Shown in pieces: positions 1-7,535 of a stretch of 64,000 nt of DNA. Each line of letters starts with the position of its first letter. The stretch's first letter is position 1. Location: NCBI RefSeq assembly GCF_963860125.1, contig NZ_CAWLFA010000001.1, positions 248,001 through 312,000 of the forward strand, written 5' to 3'. The stretch comes from Picosynechococcus sp. PCC 7002 (GTDB taxonomy: Bacteria > Cyanobacteriota > Cyanobacteriia > Cyanobacteriales > MRBY01). The notes under the pieces were generated by a model, which made no database searches, was not told the origin of the DNA, and saw nothing but the letters and a program-made list of their open reading frames with translations. The position numbers and the translations under genes were made by a program.

Positions 1-105
1 ACGACTGTGCATAAAATAAACCCCAGGCTCCGTTGGAATTTCCCGGAGACGTTGTTGCAATCGCTCAGGATCTTGCAATAAAGGCACTGAATTCAAGGTA
101 GCCAT
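1..105 (-). CDS. uvrC: UvrABC excinuclease subunit C, N-terminal fragment
   Basis: Only the first 35 codons are in the window; the gene runs off the left edge. The reading begins MATLNSVPLLQ, then a basic stretch ending RLREIPTEPGVYFM. The IPTEPGVYFM block is the characteristic beginning of the UvrC GIY-YIG nuclease domain, which makes the 3' incision in nucleotide excision repair. The ATG is preceded by in-frame codons without another ATG close by. It is oriented in the same direction as the secreted repeat protein gene but is separated from it by a strong terminator. The call rests on a short stretch, but one that is typical of the family. Confidence 0.75.
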   Translation of the reverse strand, partial: MATLNSVPLLQDPERLQQRLREIPTEPGVYFMHSR

Positions 106-176
106 GGCCAAGACAAGACATTGTTGAGGGGAGTTTAGAAATTGTAAGCAATTTTCCATCAAGACAGCCCCGACAC

Positions 177-206
177 AAAAAACGAGGCCTCCCTGGGAAG
201 GTCTCG
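177..206 (-). terminator. Intrinsic terminator of the repeat-protein gene
   Basis: Positions 183-190 and 199-206 form an 8-bp stem (one G-U pair) with an 8-nt loop. Read on the minus strand it is followed by six T (177-182). It lies 31 bp past the stop of the minus-strand gene at 238 and insulates uvrC. Confidence 0.85.
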
Positions 207-237
207 CCGTTAATTGTTTCCCAGTGAAATGGGCCGT

Positions 238-1191
238 TTACAGACTCGTGTTGGAGTTGATGGTTACGGTGCCATCGGGGGTAACAGTCACAACGCTTTC
301 AATGGTGTAGTCAACGGAGCCGGGTCTACGCCCCTCGAAGGTGAACGTGTAGCTCCCATCGGCATTTAGTACATAGGGAGACTCATTGGGATTGCCGTGC
401 ATTGCCGGTTCAGCCCGGTAGTTATTCAAACCGCCATTTTCTTGTTCAGCAGCTTGACGGGCGAGGTTCTTCGCCTGATTGAGATCAACAATAGTCGCGC
501 CGGAATCTACGGTACTGTCACTGGTACGCACGTCGCCATTGTAAAGAATCTGGGTACTCCCATCCGTCAGCACCTTGACCTCTGTTTCGTAGGTGTAATC
601 AAGGGATTCGGGACGGCGGCCTTGGAAGGTAAAAGTATAGCTGCCGTCACCATTGCTAACGTAGGGAGATTGCTCTGCTAGACCATGCATGGAGGGTTCA
701 GCGCGATATTGACTCAGACCACCATTCTCCCGTTCAGCAGCTTGGCGGGCGAGGTTCTTCGCCTGGTTGAGGTCGAGGCTCGCCGCAGCGATATTGGTGC
801 TGTTGAAATTATCAGAGCGAATTGGCCCGTTGTAATCAATGGTTGCGGTGCCATCGTCAGCGACAGTGACGACGGTTTCGTAGACATAATCCGTGGATGC
901 CGGTTGCCGTCCCCGGAAGGTGAAAGTATAGCTGCCATCGCCATTGTCCACATAGGGGGACGCCAAGGGATCACCATGCATGGAAGGTTCGGCCCGATAT
1001 TGACTCAGGCCACCATTGGCATCCTCTGCGGCTTGGCGGGCAAGATTTTTCGCTTGGTTAAGGCCAAAGGCAAGGGTAAGATTTCCTTGGGCCAGGAGGG
1101 TCTGGGCTTGGTTGGGGGAGGGAGCAAGCAGGATGCCACCACTACTGAACAAACCAAGTAGCAGCATCGATCGTAAAGCAGTGATTTTCAT
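238..1191 (-). CDS. Secreted protein with three ~97-residue tandem repeats
   Basis: The protein has 317 residues when started at the ATG at 1191, which gives a normal signal peptide: basic MKITALR, a hydrophobic Leu/Gly core and an alanine-rich junction near residues 24-36. An upstream ATG would add a stretch that is not signal-like. The mature part is three near-identical repeats starting at about residues 44, 141 and 237. Each holds LNQAKNLARQAAE, then NGGL..YRAEP.MHG, SPYV.N.DGSYTFTF.GR and a closing beta-strand block. Each repeat looks like a helix followed by a beta-rich region. I do not recognise a named family and assign no catalytic role; an extracytoplasmic binding or inhibitory function is possible. 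It is divergent from the SagB-type gene. Confidence 0.8.
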   Translation of the reverse strand: MKITALRSMLLLGLFSSGGILLAPSPNQAQTLLAQGNLTLAFGLNQAKNLARQAAEDANGGLSQYRAEPSMHGDPLASPYVDNGDGSYTFTFRGRQPASTDYVYETVVTVADDGTATIDYNGPIRSDNFNSTNIAAASLDLNQAKNLARQAAERENGGLSQYRAEPSMHGLAEQSPYVSNGDGSYTFTFQGRRPESLDYTYETEVKVLTDGSTQILYNGDVRTSDSTVDSGATIVDLNQAKNLARQAAEQENGGLNNYRAEPAMHGNPNESPYVLNADGSYTFTFEGRRPGSVDYTIESVVTVTPDGTVTINSNTSL

Positions 1192-1297
1192 AGTCAATAA
1201 CCGAAAACTCCAAAGGGTGATCGCCTTGCCTTTCATGCTACCTAAAGAAGCGATCGCCGGGAAAAAAGTTTCCGTCAAGGGGGAAGCAAGGGGGATA

Positions 1298-2845
1298 ATG
1301 GAAGAGTTTTCTTGCTTTCGGGAAAAAATGAGCCGATCTTTAGCCCTCTCAGCCCATTATCACCAACGCACCAAATACGATCCCCAAACCCTTTCCAAGC
1401 GGGGCAAATCCCTAGACTGGTCCCAGCAGCCGAGTCCCTTCAAAGGCTACAAAATTGGCACCAGTTACGATCTCAAGCCCTATTTAGAACTTGACCGCAA
1501 TGAGCCCCAATGGGAAAACCTGTCCTATCTACTATTGTTGAGCTACGGGCTGACCGCCAAAATTCCGACTTTTGGGGGAGATTTTGTTTACCTCAGAACG
1601 GCCCCTTCGGCGGGGGGTCTGTATCCGGCGGAACTGTATCTCATCTCCCGGGGCACTGAATTGCTCCCGGCGGGCCTTTACCACTACCAGCCCCAAACCC
1701 ATACCCTATTGCGCTTTTGGGATAACCACTGTTGGGTCGATCTCCAAGAAGCTTGCTTTCGCCATCCGGCCCTCGAAAAAACCCAACTCGCGCTAGTAAC
1801 GACAGCAATTTTTTATCGCTCGGCTTGGCGCTATGAAGCCCGGGCTTACCGTCGCATTTTTCTAGATACGGGCCATTTGCTAGGCAATGTGAACCTGGCG
1901 GCCACAGCCCATGGATTTCGCCCCCATCTCATCGGTGGGTTTAGCGATCGCCTGATGAATCAACTCCTCTATCTCGACGGTGAAACAGAGGCCGTGACCA
2001 GCATTATGGCCCTCAATCCACAACCCCAAGCAACCAGTCACGGCAAAACCGCCTTACCCTCCCCGGTGTCCTTCAATTACCCTGATTTGGCAGAGGACGA
2101 GCTACTCAAAGCCCTCCATGAAGCTTCGATGATTCAGGCCAAGTCTTCGGTGCCCCCCCACCAACCGAATCTGTTAGAAGACAAATATAATTTTCCATTT
2201 TGCCTAAAGGTTTCCCTCGCAAATACTGATGCCGAAAATCGTTATCGTCAGCGCATTGACTGGGGCGAAGACCAGGAGGATTTAGAAGAAACCCTGTTAA
2301 AACGGCGCTCGACCCGGGCCTACACCGGGGAAGATCTCACCCTCGAAGAATTGCAACTGATACTCCACTTTACCTATCATCCTGAGGACTATGGAGAACA
2401 GGGTCTACTAGGCGACCCGGACTATTTTGACTTGAGTTTGATCGAGACCTTTGTGGCGGTTTCTGGGGTAGAAGGCTTAGAGGCGGGTTGCTATTACTAT
2501 GCGCCTAAGGCCCAGGCACTGCGGCAAATACGCTTTAAAAATTTTCGCGAAGAGTTGCATTACCTTTGTTTAGGTCAAGATTTGGGTCGGGATGCGGCGG
2601 CCTTGGTTTTCCACACGGCAGATCTAGGGGCAGCAGTCAGTCGCTATGGCGATCGCGCCTATCGATACTTACACATGGATGCAGGCCAATTGGGACAACG
2701 TTTAAACCTTGCCGCAATCCAGCTAGACTTGGGGGTCAGTGGCATTGGAGGCTTCTTTGATGATCAAGTCAATGAGGTTCTCGGCATTCCCGATGATGAG
2801 GCGGTGCTCTATGTCACAACCCTCGGTGTACCAGAGCAAGGCTAA
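1298..2845 (+). CDS. SagB/ThcOx-type nitroreductase-fold dehydrogenase, two domains
   Basis: This 515-residue protein carries two copies of the SagB-type FMN oxidoreductase fold. The N-terminal copy has the RTAPSAGGLYPAELYL signature (the P-S-A-G-x-x-Y-P-x-E flavin motif); the C-terminal copy starts at KRRSTRAYTGEDLTLEEL and ends ...GVSGIGGFFDDQVNEVLG. SagB dehydrogenases oxidise azolines to azoles in thiazole/oxazole-modified peptides, but cyanobacteria commonly carry stand-alone double-domain relatives of unknown substrate. No cyclodehydratase or precursor peptide is visible nearby. The ATG at 1298 follows AGGGGG closely; ATG 1328 is an alternative. The open frame extends upstream into the divergent gene but this extension is not credible. 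An ABC ATPase follows after 37 bp, suggesting co-transcription. Confidence 0.8.
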   Translation: MEEFSCFREKMSRSLALSAHYHQRTKYDPQTLSKRGKSLDWSQQPSPFKGYKIGTSYDLKPYLELDRNEPQWENLSYLLLLSYGLTAKIPTFGGDFVYLRTAPSAGGLYPAELYLISRGTELLPAGLYHYQPQTHTLLRFWDNHCWVDLQEACFRHPALEKTQLALVTTAIFYRSAWRYEARAYRRIFLDTGHLLGNVNLAATAHGFRPHLIGGFSDRLMNQLLYLDGETEAVTSIMALNPQPQATSHGKTALPSPVSFNYPDLAEDELLKALHEASMIQAKSSVPPHQPNLLEDKYNFPFCLKVSLANTDAENRYRQRIDWGEDQEDLEETLLKRRSTRAYTGEDLTLEELQLILHFTYHPEDYGEQGLLGDPDYFDLSLIETFVAVSGVEGLEAGCYYYAPKAQALRQIRFKNFREELHYLCLGQDLGRDAAALVFHTADLGAAVSRYGDRAYRYLHMDAGQLGQRLNLAAIQLDLGVSGIGGFFDDQVNEVLGIPDDEAVLYVTTLGVPEQG

Positions 2846-2882
2846 ATTACAGCATTAAGATTGGGAAAAAAGGCGATCGCCT

Positions 2883-3806
2883 ATGTTGAAAATTAACAAC
2901 CTCACAAAATCCTATGGCCAACGCCCGGTGCTCCGGGGCCTCGATTTGTGGATCGACACCGGGGAAATTTATGGCCTCCTGGGGCCGAACGGAGCCGGAA
3001 AAACCACAACCATCAATATCCTGTGTAATTTACTCCAGGCCGACGGTGGTGCCATTGAAATTGCCGCTTCTCCCCTTTCTGAGGCCACGAAAAAGATTAT
3101 CGGTGTCGCCCCCCAGGAAAATTTGCTCTACAAAACCCTGACCTGTGCGGAAAATCTCCGGTTTTATGGTCGCATCTATGGGCTGTCGAAACAGGATTGT
3201 CAGGCGCAGATCGGCGCTTGTCTAGAGGCTGTAGGACTTGGCGATCGCCACGGTGCTCCTGTCGAAACCCTCAGTGGCGGGATGCAACGGCGGATGAACA
3301 TTGCCATTGCCCTGATGCACCGACCCCAATTGCTGATTTTAGATGAGCCGACCACGGGCCTAGATATCGAAACCCGCTATGAAATTTGGCAACTGATCCA
3401 GCGGCTCCGGGATGAAGGCATGACAATTTTGCTGACAACCCATCTTTTAGATGAAGCCCAGCGACTCTGCCAGCGCATTGGCATTCTGAAAGGGGGACAA
3501 ATTATCGCCGAGGGGACGCTTCCGGAACTACGCCAACGGATTCCCGCCAAGGAAGTTGTCCTGCTGCAAACGACGGACAGAGAAGGGGCGATCGCCAAAG
3601 GCACCGCCGCCGGCTTTACCCAACGGGACTATGGTGGCGATCTCGCCTTTTGGCTACCAGAAGCCTTAGAACTTTCAGACATTCTCGATATTTTTCAGGG
3701 CATTCCCATCGATTCCATTGCCCGCCAAGGCATTCAGCTCGAACATATCTATGTCGAAATCACCCAAAACCACCAGCAAGCCGTCCCCGAAGCCCAAATG
3801 AGCTAG
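2883..3806 (+). CDS. ABC transporter ATP-binding protein (ABC-2/daunorubicin-resistance type)
   Basis: This is a 307-residue ATPase with a Walker A (GPNGAGKTTT, about residues 35-44), a Q-loop (GVAPQENLLY), an ABC signature (LSGGMQRRMNIA), a Walker B (LLILDEPTTGLD) and an H-loop (LLTTHLLDEA). The C-terminal ~80 residues form the extension typical of ABC-2 exporters of the DrrA/CcmA kind. It would energise export with a separate membrane subunit. No permease gene lies beside it: the next feature is a tRNA, so the partner must be elsewhere. The 37-bp gap from the SagB-type gene suggests an operon. The substrate is unknown. Confidence 0.88.
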   Translation: MLKINNLTKSYGQRPVLRGLDLWIDTGEIYGLLGPNGAGKTTTINILCNLLQADGGAIEIAASPLSEATKKIIGVAPQENLLYKTLTCAENLRFYGRIYGLSKQDCQAQIGACLEAVGLGDRHGAPVETLSGGMQRRMNIAIALMHRPQLLILDEPTTGLDIETRYEIWQLIQRLRDEGMTILLTTHLLDEAQRLCQRIGILKGGQIIAEGTLPELRQRIPAKEVVLLQTTDREGAIAKGTAAGFTQRDYGGDLAFWLPEALELSDILDIFQGIPIDSIARQGIQLEHIYVEITQNHQQAVPEAQMS

Positions 3807-3879
3807 GGTGAGCCAAAACTTTTTCCCCCAAAGCTTGACAAGCCTAAAATAGTTAGGGCAATATATTATCCGTGCCTAA

Positions 3880-3952
<73 letters not shown>

Positions 3953-4227
3953 TCGAAAAAACTATCTTCAGAAAATCAAAGACCTCTGGTGCCCAATCGC
4001 CCAGGGGTCTTTTGTCGTGGTGCATTGTGCCCAACTGTCGCAGTAAAAATCAGGTTTTGGCGATCGCCCCACAGCGGATCAGGGTGCGGATGTCTCTACC
4101 CAGGGTCGGTAAATGTTCATGCTAAGATCTCGATCAGTACGTTCTACGAACAACTCTCACTTCAGAATCTTCCTGAGATAGGAAATCTCTGAAGCATCCT
4201 GCAAACTCCAACGAGGAAAACACCACC
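3953..4227 (+). promoter_or_regulatory. sodB upstream region
   Basis: This 275-bp non-coding stretch between tRNA-Ala and sodB should hold the sodB promoter. A near-consensus ribosome-binding site (ACGAGGAAA, 4211-4219) precedes the ATG. I could not identify a convincing -35/-10 pair or a Fur box by eye. Confidence 0.4.
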
Positions 4228-4827
4228 ATGGGATACGAACTACCTTCATTACCCTACGATTACACTGCCCTCGAACCCCACATCTCGAAGAGCACCTTAG
4301 AATTTCACCACGATAAGCACCATGCGAGCTACGTCTCCAAGTACAACGATGCCGTAGCTGGCACCGACATGGATAGCAAAAGTATCGAAGACGTAATCAA
4401 AGCCGTAGCTGCAGATCCCGCCAAAGCAGGTTTGTTTAATAACGCTGCCCAAGCGTGGAACCACAGCTTCTACTGGAACTGCATGAAGCCCGGTGGCGGT
4501 GGTCAACCCACTGGTGCCCTCGCCGACAAAATCAACGCCGACTTCGGTAGTTTTGATAAATTCGTTGAGGCTTTCAAAACCGCTGGTGGCACCCAGTTTG
4601 GTAGTGGTTGGGCTTGGCTCGTCCTCGACAATGGCACCCTCAAGGTCACTAAAACCGGCAATGCTGGCAACCCCATGACCGAAGGCCAAACTCCCCTCCT
4701 CACCATGGACGTTTGGGAACACGCCTACTACCTCGACTACCAAAACCGTCGCCCCGACTACATCAACACCTTCCTCACCAGTCTTGTGAATTGGGATTTC
4801 GTGGCGGCTAACCTCGCAGCGGCCTAA
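4228..4827 (+). CDS. sodB: Superoxide dismutase (Fe), SodB
   Basis: The 199-residue cytosolic enzyme dismutates superoxide to hydrogen peroxide and oxygen. The four metal ligands are in place: H27, H79 (in WNHSFYWN), D161 and H165 (in DVWEHAYYLDY). The N-terminus YELPSLPYDYTALEPHIS and the block QFGSGWAWL are standard for the Fe type, and there is no signal peptide, as expected for the Fe form in cyanobacteria. The length is normal. A ribosome-binding site sits just upstream of the ATG, and a terminator follows, so the gene is probably monocistronic. Confidence 0.95.
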   Translation: MGYELPSLPYDYTALEPHISKSTLEFHHDKHHASYVSKYNDAVAGTDMDSKSIEDVIKAVAADPAKAGLFNNAAQAWNHSFYWNCMKPGGGGQPTGALADKINADFGSFDKFVEAFKTAGGTQFGSGWAWLVLDNGTLKVTKTGNAGNPMTEGQTPLLTMDVWEHAYYLDYQNRRPDYINTFLTSLVNWDFVAANLAAA

Positions 4828-4886
4828 CGTCTTGTTTGAATCCTAAGATTCATTTGGTTTTTCAAAATATCTAACTTAACTGACAA

Positions 4887-4918
4887 GGGACTTACCATGG
4901 GTAGGTCTCTTTTTTTTT
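4887..4918 (+). terminator. Intrinsic terminator of sodB
   Basis: An 8-bp stem (4889-4896 with 4900-4907, one G-U pair) around a 3-nt loop is followed by a run of T to 4918, about 60 bp past the sodB stop. Confidence 0.8.
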
Positions 4919-4931
4919 GGTGATGGGGAAA

Positions 4932-6644
4932 TTAATTAGAAGAAGGATCGCAAAAATACAAACGATAGCGATATCCGGTCACTTTTTGCCTTGCTTCTGG
5001 TTGCAACGGACAGATGGATTCTGGGGGCGCAAAATGGGTATTAAACATCAAGATCTGGGTTGGTGTCGTGAGCTGAGTCGCAGTTTCAGCAAGGACTTTG
5101 GCGGCTGTATCCTGTTTGAAAAAGTTATCGAGAATTAAAAACCGAGGTTGCAGGCTGGGATCGAGGTGATGCAAAGCCCAGGCAAGGCCCATCTGGGTGC
5201 GGGTTACGGCAATTTCATAGTAATGGGTCGCAAAAATTTGAGGGTCATTCCAGTCTAAATTTTGTTGGAGGATTTGGGCGATCGCCTGATTATTTTCGGG
5301 CTTTCGGTAGGCAAGATCGACATTGACACACAAACTACTTAAACCCATTAAACCCACAATCATTAGGGCACTGAGACGACAATTTTGGGGCCAGAATAAC
5401 TTAGAACAGGCAATATTTTTTCCCATCTGCGCCAGGAAAAATCCCAATAGAATCGTTAACGCCGGGAAATAAATGAAATGGTAGCGAGGGGCTAGGGTAA
5501 TATCCAATTTCAGCACATAGGTAATACCAAGAATTGTGACCAGATTCGCAAGAATAATACCTGTGAAAATTTTGACTTCTAATTGCGCCCAGCTTTGTTG
5601 AAATGCCGCTGTCAGATTAGGAATAAACCAGAGCAAAATCAGCAAAAGGGCGATCGCCGCGGCCACCACTAACCAAGTTTGATCTGCTTCGATGGGTAGC
5701 ATAAAAATCATCCCCAAGGCCCACCCCAAGGAACGGAGCGGTGGCAGCAGATTTCCTAACCCCCAACCGTAGTCTTGATTGAGCCAGGAAGTCAGTTCGT
5801 CATTATTTTGGCTCTGCCAGTGGTTGAGCAGCAGAAAAACGACAATTGCCGAGGCGATCGCCCCACAAAAAATCCGTTGCCAATAGCCTGGGAAAAAGAT
5901 TTTTGCAAGAGATTTTTGGTGCCAATTTTTTCTTAAATCCTGACCATAACAAAAGAGTAAAACGAGTCCTTCCGCAAAGAGCGATAGCACCATGAAATAA
6001 TGACTGGCTACCCCTAAAGTATTAACGATTAGCCAGCCTAATAACACTTGAAACGGAATTTTGTGCGACCGTTGTTGAGCTTGGATTATTTTCGCAACGC
6101 ATCCATAGGACAGGGTCATCCAAATCATGGCCAGGGTATAGTGACGGGCCTCCTGGGAAAGATAAACGGCGTAGGGGGACAAGGCCATGGCGATCGCCCC
6201 ACCGTGGGCCGCCCATTTATTTTTAAAAACCCAGGCACTCACCCCGAACACCACCAGAATGAGTAAAACCCCAAAAAAAGCAGCAGGCGATCGCCCCACA
6301 AAAATACTGATTAATTCCCCGTCTGTACTCCACAAATCGAGCCAGAGGTGGGTCAGCCAGTAGTATAAAGGCGGATGGTTACTCTCACTGAGGAGCATCT
6401 CGCTGACTATCGCAAGATTCGTGCCAGTTTCATAGCGGAGTGGTGTCAGGAGAAGATCTGCCGCAATCAACTGGTCTAAGGGAATCTCCCGGAAACCATG
6501 GCCCAAGCTAAAGACTAAAGTGGCCCACTCATCTCCCCACACAGACTTAAGGGTGAGGTTCCAGAAGCGCAATAACGTTCCTAACCCCACCCAAATGCCG
6601 AGTAGATAAAAATCTTTCTGAGAAAATATTCGGGAGCTTGCCAT
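4932..6644 (-). CDS. GT39-type (ArnT/PMT-like) integral membrane glycosyltransferase
   Basis: The 570-residue protein has about 11-13 hydrophobic segments. Near the N-terminus it has the first-loop motif WGDEWATLV (residues ~36-44), where the acidic pair is the catalytic signature of GT-C enzymes that use polyprenyl-phosphate sugars. NHPPLYYWLTHLW (~90) is the second typical motif, shared with dolichyl-phosphate-mannose-protein mannosyltransferase relatives. The C-terminal ~100 residues form a soluble periplasmic domain. It probably moves a sugar from a lipid carrier to a surface acceptor, which cannot be deduced. The neighbours give no pathway context. A second GT39 gene lies at 56.7 kb. Confidence 0.75.
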   Translation of the reverse strand: MASSRIFSQKDFYLLGIWVGLGTLLRFWNLTLKSVWGDEWATLVFSLGHGFREIPLDQLIAADLLLTPLRYETGTNLAIVSEMLLSESNHPPLYYWLTHLWLDLWSTDGELISIFVGRSPAAFFGVLLILVVFGVSAWVFKNKWAAHGGAIAMALSPYAVYLSQEARHYTLAMIWMTLSYGCVAKIIQAQQRSHKIPFQVLLGWLIVNTLGVASHYFMVLSLFAEGLVLLFCYGQDLRKNWHQKSLAKIFFPGYWQRIFCGAIASAIVVFLLLNHWQSQNNDELTSWLNQDYGWGLGNLLPPLRSLGWALGMIFMLPIEADQTWLVVAAAIALLLILLWFIPNLTAAFQQSWAQLEVKIFTGIILANLVTILGITYVLKLDITLAPRYHFIYFPALTILLGFFLAQMGKNIACSKLFWPQNCRLSALMIVGLMGLSSLCVNVDLAYRKPENNQAIAQILQQNLDWNDPQIFATHYYEIAVTRTQMGLAWALHHLDPSLQPRFLILDNFFKQDTAAKVLAETATQLTTPTQILMFNTHFAPPESICPLQPEARQKVTGYRYRLYFCDPSSN

Positions 6645-6691
6645 GGTGCCTTTCGCCGATCAGTCTTGAAAGGACAATAGCAGATTACTCT

Positions 6692-7153
6692 TTATTGTTG
6701 TTCGGGCAATTCAAAGTCTTCGTAGCTACCACCAACGCTGATATCGGTATTAAACAATTCTGCATCGGTTAAGGTTAAATCTTCCATCACAGCCCCAAAA
6801 ACATGGGTGTCATACATCCGTGCTGCGGTGAAATTTACCCGGTTGATTCGGGCATAGTTTAAGACCGCATTGGTGAGAAAAACATCGGTAAAGTCGGCCC
6901 CAGAAAGGTTCGCACCCGTTAAGTCGGCTCCTTCGAGGTTGGCCCCTTCGAGGTTGGCATAACTGAGGTTCGCATCCCGCAGATCGGCCCCAATTAAGTG
7001 CGCTTCCCTGAGATCCGCGCCAATGAGGTTACAGCCTTGGCAGGCACCCGTTTCCAACAGACGTTTTACGTGGTCTGGGTTTTCGCCCCTAGCTGGCTTG
7101 GCGATCGCCAAGAGCATTGTGAGGGTTGCGAGGGCTAATAATAGGCGTTTCAT
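6692..7153 (-). CDS. Secreted pentapeptide-repeat protein
   Basis: The 153-residue protein begins with a signal peptide (MKRLLLALATLTMLLAIAKPARG, cleavage expected near residue 23). A short helix with CQGC follows, then about 12 pentapeptide repeats of the A(D/N)Lxx type (GADLREAHLIGADLRDANL...), which build a right-handed quadrilateral beta-helix. The signal peptide points to the thylakoid lumen or periplasm; lumenal pentapeptide proteins are common in cyanobacteria but their functions are unknown. The Cys pair at about residues 38 and 41 could form a disulfide. The gene is 47 bp downstream of the GT39 gene's start and on the same strand. Confidence 0.85.
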   Translation of the reverse strand: MKRLLLALATLTMLLAIAKPARGENPDHVKRLLETGACQGCNLIGADLREAHLIGADLRDANLSYANLEGANLEGADLTGANLSGADFTDVFLTNAVLNYARINRVNFTAARMYDTHVFGAVMEDLTLTDAELFNTDISVGGSYEDFELPEQQ

Positions 7154-7535
7154 ATTTTATTTCCTCCTGCCAATTTTGCACAAAACCGAGCCAGTTTTTC
7201 GACGGTCTTTTTGTTGCCTAGGTCATCGGCTTTCGGCGGGTACTTGTTCACATCATTGGAGCTGACATCACAGTCGATTATTGCCCCAAAAAATTTAGTG
7301 AAAAATCAATTCTGATACAGAATACAAAGTCCCTTACTTTTATTATTTCACAACTTCTATTGCCTGCTTGACTCTCGCCAAAAGCCGTTACATTTTGTCT
7401 TGCTACTGTCGAAAAATGGCCGTTACTAATAGTATAACAAAAATTCATAATTTTTGCCAGTGTAAAGCAATATTCGAGCGATAACCTTTATGATTACGGA
7501 TAATATTTGAGCGATATTTTTTTTGGATTGTGATT
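7154..7535. promoter_or_regulatory. Divergent AT-rich intergenic region with a repeated 15-mer
   Basis: This 382-bp region separates two divergent genes and should carry promoters for both. It holds two copies of AATATTYGAGCGATA at 7469-7483 and 7502-7516, 33 bp apart (about three helical turns), immediately upstream of the Ca-ATPase gene. The rest is AT-rich without an ORF or clear terminator. Confidence 0.45.

Noticed and set aside
1016..1297. Upstream extension of the SagB-type ORF
   Set aside because: It runs antisense through the signal peptide of the divergent gene and has no homology-like content; a ribosome-binding site supports a start at 1298.
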